Shown here piece after piece: positions 35,212 through 46,019 of a DNA stretch of 64,000 nt; positions within the stretch are counted from its first letter, which is position 1, and each line of letters starts with the position of its first letter. The translations under genes and the position numbers were made by a program. Location of the stretch: positions 62,001-126,000 of the forward strand of contig SNVD02014776.1 of NCBI GenBank assembly GCA_013180625.2, written 5' to 3'. Under the pieces are notes generated by a model. It was given only the letters and a program-made list of their open reading frames with translations, had not been told where the DNA came from and made no database searches. The stretch is from Boswellia sacra (lineage: Eukaryota; Streptophyta; Magnoliopsida; Sapindales; Burseraceae).

Positions 35212-35543
35212 TCTTAAAGAATTAAATACTTAGTGTTATGCCAACATCTACAAGCTTAAGCTTTTAGAAAAGTGGCAAACTTAATATAGTATCAGAGTCG
35301 TCATAACCAAACGATTGCAGATTCGAATCCCCTTCGTGTTATTTAAAAAGATTATTTAAAAAGTGTTATTTTTTGGCCTATTTGTAAGATCCGCTGATCC
35401 AATGAGGCATGTGAGGCTCGATACGGTCCACGTTGCAAGTGCACGAGGCCCTTGCACGTGAGGGGGCGTATTAAAAAATTAAATACTTTGTGTTAAGCCC
35501 ACATCTACAGGCTTAAACTTTTAGAAAAGTAGTAAACTTAACA
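35212..35543 (+). mobile_element. ~330-bp miniature LTR element (SMART/TRIM-like) in PMT intron
   Basis: Two direct repeats of ~75 bp (35212-35286 and 35469-35543) share ATTAAATACTT, ACATCTACA and TTTAGAAAAGT phrases. Immediately after the first lies a primer-site-like AGTATCAGAGTCG (35288-35300), and just before the second a purine run GTGAGGGGGCG. This is the layout of very small non-autonomous LTR retrotransposons. No clean target duplication was found. Confidence 0.6.
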
Positions 35544-35625
35544 CTATACATCCATAAAGTTTCTGAAATTGGCTTTATTTTCTCATTTTCCTCGGTCTTA
35601 AATAGAAGTTGACAGAATTGAGTAC

Positions 35626-35704
35626 TTGTCCTTATACAAGCTGAATATACCATTGGCATGAATTAAATCTTAAGTTCTAGGGTAAGCAGAAAAAGGCCTC
35701 ACAC
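35626..35704 (-). pseudogene. PMT pseudogene, exon C
   Basis: Acceptor TGCTTGCAG. Reads CEAF, then after an extra base SAYPRT, a TAA stop in place of Tyr, and DLIHANGIFSLYKDK. A GTACTC donor follows. Confidence 0.85.
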
Positions 35705-36890
35705 CTGCAAGCAAGCAGTGTTTCTGTTCAATCAGTTTCAGATCGTTTAAAATAAGTAAACGTAATAAAATGCACTTCAAACATTCTCGGGCGGTGAACT
35801 CATTGTGGTAAAAAATGATACAACTAGTTCCAGAAACATAAGACAGATTTTATTATTGACAGAGACCGGCAGCCCCAAAACAATTAAGGTAAAAGGGTGA
35901 CAACTAGAAGAAGTACCAGAAATTCAGAACTACATAATAATCTGTCACACCCCGTATCCAACAGAGTAATACTGCAGCGGATAAGGGCTTGCCAAGGGAA
36001 CACAATCGTCGTTATGCTGAAATCCTTCCTTAATCTTTTATTGATCGAATACCTGAGGTACACAACAGACTAGTGAGTATGAAACTCAGTAAGCAGCTAG
36101 AATTATAAAACTAGCGTAACACTTAAAATAAAACAATAAATGGCGATAACAATTTCAGAATATGACTACTATTCAATACTTATTCCATAATCACTGATTA
36201 CTGTTTTTTTCTTAGTATACAAGCCAACAGTGCTTTACTAAGAAAATCATAACATTGATTTCAGTGTTCAAGAAACGCGCCCCTATGCGAGAAAACTAGC
36301 ACGGCGACGCCAAGTTTCTGATTTCTAATCTGTTACAAATTCCAGTTTCACGCTCCTGTGCCAAGGGAGGGCACGCATGCGCCAACTCTCTATTCTCTCT
36401 TACTTGAGTCAATGCAAGTAGCGCTTCAGTGTGAAAGGTATGGCGCAGCGATGCCAATTCTCTGCCTATATCTCTTTAGATTCGTTAAAGATGCACCCTT
36501 GCACCATTTAATTATACTCATGCGCCAACCCTGTATCTTTGGTCATTTCCTAGACCAATTACTCTCTTATCCAATCACATTCCTAATTCCATAAATACCT
36601 GTCTATGGGTAATCAAGCATGACTTTTCCATGTCAAAGCTTATCACATACACCCATTTACATACACATCTCATTTACACATAAACTTTCCACAAGTCTAT
36701 CACATCCTCATGTGCTCCCATAAACATATAAATCATTCACACATGAGTTTCCATAAGCTTGCTACATTGTTCATATGGATATCCATTTCACATAATTTCG
36801 GAAGCTTCCACAGTACAGTCACAGACACTTAGGAACAGTGTTCTCTAATCAAGGTAGGACTTTTCGTTTCACAGTCAGTTCCCATATGTA

Positions 36891-37424
36891 GGCCTACCCA
36901 TGAATCAGCTCAAGGCTAGTCTGATAATCCGGGTGATACCGGGCCCATGCTACCGAATCTCGTCTAGAGAAACACATGGTCCAGACCTCCCCTCAAGTCA
37001 TGGGGATATAGAATAGTACAGATACATTCAAAGGCCTACCCATGAAATAGCTCAAGGCTAGTCTGACAATCCGGGTGATACCGGGCCCATGCTACCGAAT
37101 CTCGTATAGAGAAAGACATAGTCCAGACCTCCCCTCAAGCCATGGGGATACAGAACAGTACAGATACATTCAAATGCCTACACTTGAAATAGCTCAAGGC
37201 TAGTCTGACAATCCGGGTGATACCGGGCCCATGCTACCGAATCTCGTATAGAGAAACACATGATCCAGACCTCCCCTCAAGCCATGGGGATACAGAACAG
37301 TACAGATACATTCAAATGCCTACACTTGAAATAGTTCAAAGCTAGTCTGACAATCCGGGTGATACCGGGCCCATGCTACCGAATCTCGTATAGAGAAACA
37401 CATGGTCCAAACCTCCCCTCAAGC
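36891..37424. repeat. 142-bp tandem repeat, 3.8 copies, in the solo LTR
   Basis: Units start at 36891, 37033, 37175 and 37317, each exactly 142 bp. Each contains AATCCGGGTGATACCGGGCC. Copies are nearly identical, with the first the most different. Confidence 0.95.
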
Positions 37425-37459
37425 TATGATAGCCAAATATCCTAAGTTGTGGCATGCCA

Positions 37460-37630
37460 CTCACATATCAGTTTTCACATTCAGTCACATAAGTGAAGCT
37501 CTATATTAAGCTTTCACTCACATATCACATTCCACATTTCAGTCACATAAGTGAAGCTCTATATTAAGCTTTCACTCACTTATCAAATTTCACATTTCAA
37601 TCACATAAGTGAAGCTCTATATTAAGCTTC
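37460..37630. repeat. ~59-bp tandem repeat, 3 copies, in the solo LTR
   Basis: The phrase TCACATAAGTGAAGCTCTAT recurs at about 37483, 37542 and 37601, each followed by ATTAAGCTT. It sits directly after the 142-bp array. Confidence 0.9.
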
Positions 37631-40143
37631 TAACCCAATCACAACTTGTCACAATTCATTCACTTTAATGCTAGTATTTAACGGTATCACATTTCACATT
37701 CGACATTTAATATATTCCCATAGGCTTGGCATGTAATTTCGAATTCATAACACATCACACCGTTATACATGCCTTCACACATCACAATATTGCAGTTCAC
37801 TATCATAATTGAGGTTCTACGTAGGCTTCTCATTAATCACATATATATTCATAAACACAATAAGCCTACATATCTCACATACACTTATTGATGTGCACAA
37901 TCCACACATTGACATCATTTCTACACATATAGAACCCCATTGAATTCTTTAATAGTGCCAACCCTTCCATTACTCTTCGATGTATTTCAATCACATCGTT
38001 GCATAACTATGTCCATGTATAACTAATCTCATTCAATTTCCACTCGTACACATTCATGGCACTCTAATACACATGGTTTTTCATACATTCACTTGTTATG
38101 CCATCTCACATGAGGAAATAGTATCCTCGAATGTTTGGCATGTATTTCATTCTTCACATACACACATCGTTTCATTGGCAATATTATTCAAACCATATCA
38201 CAACAAATTCACATATATGAGGGCACAGTCACATTTTTATATTTCACACACATAGAAGTTACGTCAACATGTCAATCACATACACATCAAAGTGTGTGAA
38301 ATCACACATTTCATAAATCACGATAAACCCCAATCAAATCATTTCCTATATCAAGGTCCATGTATTCATGGCCCCATACACATTCCATCAACACATTTCA
38401 CATATATTCACGAACACAATCATTAAACACATTTCATTAAAAGTTAACATCTGTTGTGTCCTCAGAAGGGTCTAGCTACTTACCTGGTTAGCCTCGCCTC
38501 TTAATTTTGCTCTCATATATTTCTTGATAAGCAGTTATTTAAAGTTCATCTCTTCTTCTTCTCCTTCATCTCTGGTAACCATTGCCATAGTCATGACACA
38601 CTGATTAGTGTCCATTTAGAAGTCATTAAATCCCTTATAGGTTAACAATAATTCAACCAACCAATAACATCATTTATTAAACTCTATAACACATACATAT
38701 TGGTTGGATTATTATAATAAGGAGTTATTCATTTCCAATCATCACCAAACTTCATGGAACTCAAATAGACATACATATTATAGTCCATGAATTTTATTGA
38801 GTCAAAATAAGGTCATATACCCCTTGAAAATCCTTAATTTCATTCACACAGCAAATCTGTTTGCAGACCTCTCCACTGAACAGTAAAACTTTGAAGAATT
38901 TCGAATCAGGGGAATTCTCAATTTCGAAATCGAGTTCATTCCCCCTGCCTTGTTTTAAAACAGGGGAATTCTCAATTTCGAATCAGAACTTCAAAAATTC
39001 ATTACAATTCACATACTACTAATTTTTGAGTGTTTCAAAATTATATAAACTCCTTGACATGTCTAGTTTATCATATAAAAATTTCAGAGTCAGCAAACAA
39101 CCATGGAATTTATAGGAATTTTCGGACTTGGCACTGTTCAGAAAAACAACTCTGCAGGATTCATACTCATGCTTTACTTCTAGCTTCCTAGCATCATCAA
39201 ATCTTTAAATTCTTCCATAATTCACTCTAATTCATGTTTTTCTAGCCATTTACAGAATATGTCTGACATGAAATATCACAAAAAAATAAACCATCACTCA
39301 ATTGCATGGTTATGGCTAGAATTAGAGAGAGAGAAGTGAATTCTTACATCTTGGCCTCTTGTTTCCTTCCTCTCTTCTTGATTCCATGGAAAAATTGAGG
39401 AAAAAAGAGGGAGAGAGGCTGCTGGACGTTCAAAGAGAAAGGGGGAAGAAAAATGAATTTTCTAGACTTGTCTCATGCTTTATAGATATACATCACACAA
39501 GCATTTCACTTAAACCCCACACTTTCTTAGCTTTTCACTCACACCCTTCCATCTCTCATCTAATTTCATCCCTCTCCATATATATATATATACATACCTC
39601 ATTATATTAATAATACATATTTTTACAATATACATGTAAGTCAAACTTACTTAAAATTTGGGGTGTCACATAATCAATGTTCAGTTCGGTGTTCTCCTGG
39701 TCCATTTTCAGCCACTTACCCTTAACTTCGCATGGAATCCAAGAAACCAGTTGTCATCAAGTCAATATCCCAAAATATTTTTAGACTCTCAACAATCCCA
39801 AGTTTATGCGGGAGAGATAATTAAGAAACAAATGTTGTGTGAGACGTGGCTTTTAGTTGAACAACGGTATCAGATTTCAAAACTATGCAAAGAACACTCC
39901 ACTCTTGTGAATTTATTAATGATTCCAAATTCAGAACAGATTCTGCAGTAGCAGTTAAGCAAAATTATTCTTACTTGATTCGGATGTGTTCATGACATAT
40001 AGAATACATATACACCTCAGAATCTGCATAGGGAATTTCCATCTGTCTAAATTACATACGTACTGATTGAGGATTATTACTAGAAGCAGGACAAAGATTA
40101 AACAAGGAACAAAAATGAACAGAGGAAATTCTGTTAGCCTTAC

Positions 40144-40469
40144 CAATCCATGTAATTTCCAATAAGGCCACGCTCATACAAGACACCAAGGGTATTCTTT
40201 TTTCCTTCAACTGGAACAACATTCATAACCCAAACTGGATTCCTAGCCAATGCAGCATCAAAGCCCCCAAAGCCAGGAAACTCTCTTTTTCCACAACCGG
40301 TTGTCCTCATAAAAGGACTCGACAGTAATGCCATCGATAATTCCATTTTTTTATTCAAGGCAGTGCTGTATTTAACCTTTTAGGCCAATTTTCAAGAGAA
40401 CCTCCAGATATGTCATGCATATCTTTTACCTCTGGAAGAGGAGTAATACATGGATTCATCTTCTGGTAC
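40144..40469 (-). pseudogene. PMT pseudogene, exon B
   Basis: Acceptor TTCATCAG, then G completing a split Trp codon. Contains [19 protein letters not shown] directly joined to [10 protein letters not shown]; family members have ~25 more residues (including the YRNIMDMNA block) at this join. Donor GTAAGG at 40143-40138. Confidence 0.88.
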
Positions 40470-40883
40470 CTGATGAAGAATTCATAAAGACCACAAATAG
40501 ACAGTGCAAAGTTATGAGGATGAATAAGAAACCTCCACATCCACTGTGGCTTAAGAAAACCTATACGCTATCATGGCACATGCTGGAGATTTAGAGAATA
40601 AATGCTGTCATAAAGTTCTCTTATTACCTCTTCTACAGGATATGGGACATTATACTGTCTAATGCCTATGAGTTCATGTTGTAATGACAATAAAAGGTTT
40701 AAAACAACCAGCCTGACCTAGATTAGTTCTTTATCTTGGGAATTGTGTGAAACACAAACTTGATGTTGGAACCCAACAAGGTAAGTTGTTTGCTCGTAAA
40801 GAGATCTCATATATAGCTGAGTTGGCATAAAAAACGATGTCATAGCCCTTGCTAATCAACTTAAAACAGTAAAGGTACTGGCC

Positions 40884-41203
40884 AAACAGCATCGGGATCA
40901 GGTTTAGCACAAAATTTTGATGATTTAAGAGCCCTTAACTTTTGGATGCATAGCCACATGATTATTAGGGTTTCTCCACACTGCAACTGGCCCCCCTCTC
41001 ACAATTAATTTTTTTTTTCCTGCAGAGTTTTTTAGCAAGATCTTCCAAACTGATCTGCTCCTTAGGTTCTCTGTCCAACCATTGCAGTTAGTCTTCCAAC
41101 TAATAGGTGGCCCAGATAACAGCCAATAGCCACCAGGACGTAAAACTCGATCAACCTCCATCAAGTAAAGCCCATCTAAACATATAAATTCTGAATCGGA
41201 CAA
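40884..41203 (-). pseudogene. PMT pseudogene, exon A
   Basis: Reads [18 protein letters not shown], then GWTENL, and, after frame changes, [19 protein letters not shown] and SSKFCAKPDPDAVW. A likely acceptor (TATGTTTAG) lies at ~41176, so the true exon may start there. It ends at a would-be donor changed to GCCAGT. Confidence 0.85.
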
Positions 41204-41478
41204 ATTTCACAAACTGAAAGAGGACTAATATTAATTTCTTCTTATGAGGGGAGAAACACCATATATACACAATTACGCACACTGATTCTTCCCCAATTAA
41301 TTTTCTTCTAGTCTAATTCTATAGCATCTGAATCATGTAAGTTCTGCTGCAGGCAAAATATTAATTCTTGGTTTCAATTTATCATCCTACAACAAGAATA
41401 ACTGATCTTACTGAAAAAGTCATTCCAGCAGCTTCTGTGCCTTCAAGTACCATAAAAAAAAGGTTGGCAAAACATCAC

Positions 41479-41678
41479 TGTTAGAACTTATATGAAAATT
41501 TTAAATTATAATAATTCTATTATAGGTGGTGAAAATATGTATTGATTGTGAATGATTTCATTTCCTAGATTTCTTTCATTTTTTTACTATATATATGTAA
41601 GTCTCATATATCAATAATACACAACAACATTCACCATCTATTCCCTATGTCTTTTATTTTCTTTCTTCTCTTTTAATA
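41479..41678 (+). repeat. 5' LTR of the TRIM-like element
   Basis: Matches 42477-42673 over its length, with the shared TATATATGTAAGTCTCATAT followed by CAATAATACACAACAACATT. Confidence 0.88.
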
Positions 41679-42476
41679 TAGTATTAGAGTGGGTTAGAGT
41701 TCCTTAGAAATTTTTATGTTTGTTTGTAAAAAATGAGAAGGAAGAAGAAAAAAAGATTCAATCTTTCTTTTCTTTTAGGTCTTTAATATTTTTCAAAAAA
41801 AAAATTGTCTTTTCTTTTAGGCTAGTCTCCAATGGTTGGGTTTTATAATGAATACAAATATTCAGCCTCTATGTCCTTTTATTAAGTCTCTAATGTTTTT
41901 TTAAAATTAAAAAAATTAATATTTCAGTGTTCTTTCTTTCAGTCTCTTATTTGTTTTCAAGCTTATTCTCTCGGCCTATCTTGTCCTCACAGTCAAAATT
42001 GTGTTTCTTGCATCGGAGGTCTTTTGAAATTTTATGAAAACTTTTGGACTTTTCAGAGTTTTTTGATGATGTATCTGAAAATGCAAAAACTTTTTTAGTT
42101 ACTAGCAAACATTGCCCTAATGTAGCCAAATCTCCATAGCTTGTCCGAACTTCACTTTTATCCCAAACCTAGCCTCTTTCCTATTAAATGACCTTATCAC
42201 CTCTAACTAACGGTAAAAGTCACCGCTCTCCTTACAGTCTTCCTGAGGATTGGTGGTTGAGAATATATTCTCTTATCGGAAATCATCGTCCTTATAATTT
42301 TAGTTTCACTCTCATGCTAGTTGGGTTTTTTGTCTAGACGTTTGAGTGAGATGGCTACTTCTCTTGTCAATCCTCTTAAAGCTTCATTATTGTTGTGAAG
42401 TTGAATAACTCTGAAGTTTATGTTGTGCTCACCAAGTTGGACATTAAAAATATCTATATTCCAACTTGAGGGGGAG

Positions 42477-42673
42477 TGTTAGAAATTATATGAAAGTTTT
42501 AAATTATAATAATTCTATTATAAGTGGTGAAAATATGTATTGATTGTGAATGATTTTATTTCATAGTTTACTTTGATTTCTACTATATATATGTAAGTCT
42601 CATATATCAATAATACACAACAACATTCAACACCTATTCCCTATCTATTTTATTTTCTTTTTCTCTTTTAACA
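42477..42673 (+). repeat. 3' LTR of the TRIM-like element
   Basis: Starts TGTTAGAAATT after the purine tract and ends CTTTTAACA just before the target duplication. Confidence 0.9.
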
Positions 42674-42678
42674 ATCAC

Positions 42679-44458
42679 TATCAATGATTGTTATAGTAAT
42701 CATACATTCTGATATGAATAATCAAGCAAGAGTTTCGAATTACTACTAAATCAAATACCAACGAGTGTATACATTTTGGATCATTCAATTAAGATAATTA
42801 TATGTAAATAAATTGTACAAATTAATTTGCATTTTTTAAAATTAATCAAATCAAAGCTTCCAAGGAAAAAATTACGGAATCATCAAATATTATGTAGACG
42901 AGAGAGAGAGAGAGAGAGAGAATAAAATGATGTATCTTTTTGGGTGCAGGAAAAACTGAGAGAGACAGAAAAAGCAAAAGCACCTGGCTTTCTTTCTTTC
43001 CATAAATCACCACTAGTGTCTACTATTACAGTATAAAGCGAGTGCCAGACAGGCCCGGATTGGATTTTGTAGACTTGGTAAATGGTATGGTCGTGTATTT
43101 TATTACTTTTTTTTCTCTCAATGTTATTATTTAATTTTTTAATAAAAAACATCTGCATTATAAAATCACCCATTTACATTAAAAAAATTATTTTTATCTT
43201 TCATTTTATTACAATATAATTGACCAATATTATCTTTTCCATAAATGGGGTGTCAAACAAGTTTTATGAAACTTATGGATGCATCCAATTAATCTTTTGA
43301 TTCATCAACTGCATTCTTGTTTTCTGTCAAGTGTCAACAGTGCTTCAGCATTGACACAAGCAAATTCTCTCTAGAATGTCAAGAGATACAAATCAACAAA
43401 ATCCCAATCCAATTACTACTTCCAATAATGTAATTTTTATATCCATTGCAAATAACTCTTGACTGTAATTACCATTACATTAAATAATAAAAGGCAGAAT
43501 AAGTGTCTATACAAGAGTATGCAGTAGCATTGAATAAGAGCCACCACTCAAAAGTCAGCTGCCATTCAAAAGATTTGGCTAAACAAGAAATCCAATTTCC
43601 AAGATAATTATAAGACTAAAAGAATAAAAAAAAAAAAGTATACACAGCAATGACTGACCACAATCTAAAGTAAGCATCTATCATCCACACATGCACAGAC
43701 ATGAAGAATTAAAAGATATTGCATTAAGAACTAACCTTGAACTTATTTTCCCTTGACTTCACTTTCTCAATAGATTGGTTTATCTGAAACCACAAGATTC
43801 ATAAGTGAATATTTGGGACTGACCAAATTTGAATATACTGCATACAAGTAGTTTCCTATGAAGAATTAGCTTCCCCTTGACTAGGAACCACATTTACTGA
43901 CAGAGACTCTACATCTTTTAACCAATGGCAAAAACAGAAAACATTTAGGCTTCAAAGAAAATTTCCCAATAACTGAATTTTTTTGATAAGAAACTGAAAG
44001 TAATATATTAATGTAAAAATATAGTAACAAAGAAAGTGACAAAGTGGACTAGATAACCACTAAGAATGTCAAAAGAATAGATCCTAGGGAAGGCCATCCA
44101 CCCTATACAAAAACAAAAACAAACCCTTCCCTAAGCCACCACTACCTATACAACTTCATCCATTACAAGTTGAATCGTAAAAGCACTTTCATCCATTTTT
44201 GTATCACTCTGTTAGCATTCATAAAATTACACAACCTAACACCGGGGACATTAATACCAATCCCCTCCTTCTAGAGCTGCTTCAACCATGCCCTCTTTCT
44301 TTCATTATGTATGCAGATGAGTTAGCTATTTTATTCCGAAATTAGAAAAAAACTTCGTCGTCAACATCACCAAGGCTTCACAAATTTTCACACATTCACG
44401 GGCCCATTCACCAGTTTGGCTGGGATGACACGCACAATGATCGCTCCCAGCCTTTTCC
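42679..44458. other. No complete gene; (GA)n microsatellite and a possible exon
   Basis: A (AG)10 run lies at 42901-42921. At 43785-43737 on the minus strand, a short stretch between TTTCAG and a GTTAGT donor reads INQSIEKVKSRENKFK; it could be a downstream exon of the Myb/SANT-like gene, but this is weak. The rest is AT-rich and unrecognised. Confidence 0.4.
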
Positions 44459-45028
44459 TTAGCTACCACTAAAAGTTTCACCCATGTTAATATGGCCGGT
44501 TCCAGTAGATGCAAAATGAATGGCAGCATCTTCTCTAGGAGAACTAAAGCTATCCTCCACCACGTTGTCGCCGATGGAAGAAGGGCGTATCTCATTTGAC
44601 ATATGATGCAAGCCATCTGCGGCAGTGCTTTTACTGAAGATTTGGCTCAAGTCATCATAATTTCTTAGCCCCTTCTTCTTAAATCCTCTTGCATTTGGAA
44701 ATCTCTGCACACATAGAGAAACATTACTACAACTACAACGTGAATAATCTAGAAAATGGAGAATATGTTTTTTCTGTTATCCCTCCATTACCTTCATCCC
44801 AAAAAGAATCAATTGCCGCAACTGTGCTCCTTCTGTTGTCCCAAAGAAATCCAGTTGTAGCAATGAGAGCACTAAACATTCGATGATTTTTTATGCAGAT
44901 GGTTAAGCTTTGACTTAAGCTTGTCCACTGTGGAAGGGTACCTGTTATCACGCTGAATTTCTACCTCCATGTCCTTCCACACCTTTATATCAAAAGTGGA
45001 AGTCTGACCACTTTGCTTGTGAGCCACA
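44459..45028 (-). pseudogene. Myb/SANT-like domain gene remnant, two exons
   Basis: Exon 1 (45028-44792, acceptor GGGTTTTAG) reads WKDMEVEIQ, then STVDKLKSKLNHLHK. After a one-base shift at an A6 run it continues SALIATTGFLWDNRRSTVAA and FWDE, ending at donor GTAATG. Exon 2 (44704-44459, acceptor GTGTGCAG) reads RFPNARGFKKKGLRNYDDLS, QIFSKSTAADG, and ends at TAA/TGA-type stop sequence after GETFSGS. This is the plant Myb/SANT-like domain found in LIMYB-type proteins and in proteins derived from Harbinger transposons. The splice phases of the two exons do not agree, so it is probably broken. A DNA-binding or transposon-derived role is inferred from family only. Confidence 0.75.
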
Positions 45029-46019
45029 CTAAAACCCAAATAAAATAAAGCATGAATATAAGGCAAACATGTTACGTAACCATATCAACATCCTATAATT
45101 AGATATCAAACACGTTAAGAAGAGACATGCAAAAACTTCCATTTAGATAACAATCAATAAATACAGGTCACTTTACCTTATTTTTTTCATGATAGATTGT
45201 GTAAACTAAAGAACAATAAAAAAGAAATAGCCTTGAAATCTATTTTTATTGACCAATCAGAATTGTTTCCCAAGATCTATAATTGTCTCAAAAAGCCCAA
45301 CACATTATTTGACCTTTTGACTAACAGTCAAGAAGACCTTATGAAAATTGAATATTTTTGCATAGAAGATGTAAAATAGATATTGGACATTCTAGATAAG
45401 AAATAGAAAAGCATCTCATAATTGATCTATCCAAAACAAAAGAAAAAATAAAATATGTTCGAAATCAACATGGGAGATATGCAATAGAATATTGGGAAAA
45501 AGGAAAGAAAATAATAATAATAATAACAAGATCACAACTTCTTCTTCGTGGCAGTACAAGAGCAAAATGAGAATAAAAGATGAAAAAGCACAATAAACCG
45601 TAAACTGAACTAGATGAAGCTACATGCATGCGAGATCTGCAACAGAGTATTAAAGGAAAAAGAGCTGAATTGAAAAAGCATCTCTCCGATAAATAGAAGT
45701 AGAAAGGAGAGATGTTGAACGGAATCGTCTTTCTGCAATCGAGTTGGTCACAGAGGATAGTTGGAAGTGAATTGGCTATGCAAGAGTGTTTTGAGTAGAA
45801 GGGAAAACATAAATTATACTTGTATTAACGGTTAGTGATATTGATTTCGGAGACACATTAGCATTTAAGGAAAAAACAGTGGCCTATAGATTCAGATCAC
45901 AATTATTAATTAGGGCATGAGATGTTTTGTCTTATTATTTAATTTTGAGATGCCCTACGTAAAAAATTGGTACCCATTTTAACATGTGGCTCACTTGAGA
46001 CACAAAATTATAATACTAA
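45029..46019. other. Intergenic, no gene recognised
   Basis: Possibly the 5' region of the Myb/SANT-like gene. The open frame at 45197-45379 is low-complexity and unrecognised. Confidence 0.5.

Larger units (their letters stand above)
35938..39675 (-). mobile_element. Solo LTR, 3.7 kb, gypsy type, with TAATC target duplication
   Basis: 35943-39670 begins TGTCACACCCC and ends GGGGTGTCACA, flanked by TAATC at 35938-35942 and 39671-39675. No primer site, coding region or second LTR is present, so it is a solo LTR left by recombination. Element orientation is judged minus from the ...GTATCC/GGATAC end, which normally precedes the primer site in Tekay-like LTRs. It lies in the intron between PMT exons B and C. 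A non-autonomous large element is the less likely alternative. Confidence 0.88.
34744..41203 (-). pseudogene. PMT-type (DUF248) S-adenosylmethionine-dependent methyltransferase pseudogene
   Basis: Four minus-strand exons of a plant PMT-family protein. These are Golgi type II membrane proteins proposed to methylate wall polysaccharides. Exon A 41203-40884 holds the glycine-rich SAM-binding block [20 protein letters not shown]. Exon B 40469-40144 holds [34 protein letters not shown] and [17 protein letters not shown]. Exon C 35704-35626 holds DLIHANGIFSLYKDK. Exon D 34942-34744 holds MYRILRPEGAVIIGDHIDF and the C-terminus up to a TAG stop. Splice sites B/C (phase 2, completing W) and C/D (phase 2, completing K) agree. 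Breaks: the donor after exon A is GC, a CGA-to-TGA stop and an extra A in exon B, ~25 codons lost before GFGGFDA, a frameshift and TAA in exon C, and a TAG in exon D. The N-terminal half, including the membrane anchor, is not found. Confidence 0.9.
41474..42678 (+). mobile_element. TRIM-like LTR element with ATCAC target duplication
   Basis: 41479-42673 (1,195 bp) is flanked by ATCAC at 41474-41478 and 42674-42678. LTRs of ~200 bp begin TGTTAGAA and end ...TTTAACA or a decayed form. A degenerate primer-site-like TAGTATTAGAG follows LTR 1, and the classic copia purine tract CTTGAGGGGGAG precedes LTR 2. The ~800-bp interior has no complete coding region, so it is non-autonomous. It lies upstream of the PMT exons. 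Confidence 0.88.

Noticed and set aside
36358..36594. 78-codon open frame in the solo LTR
   Set aside because: Composition reflects CpG-containing LTR repeats; no start context or known domain.
36891..37630. CRISPR-like regular array
   Set aside because: Units are contiguous without unique spacers and lie within an LTR of a plant retroelement; this is an ordinary tandem repeat.
39359..39610. 83-codon open frame with a basic N-terminal part
   Set aside because: It lies inside the solo LTR near its end; probably leader-like LTR sequence and not a gene.
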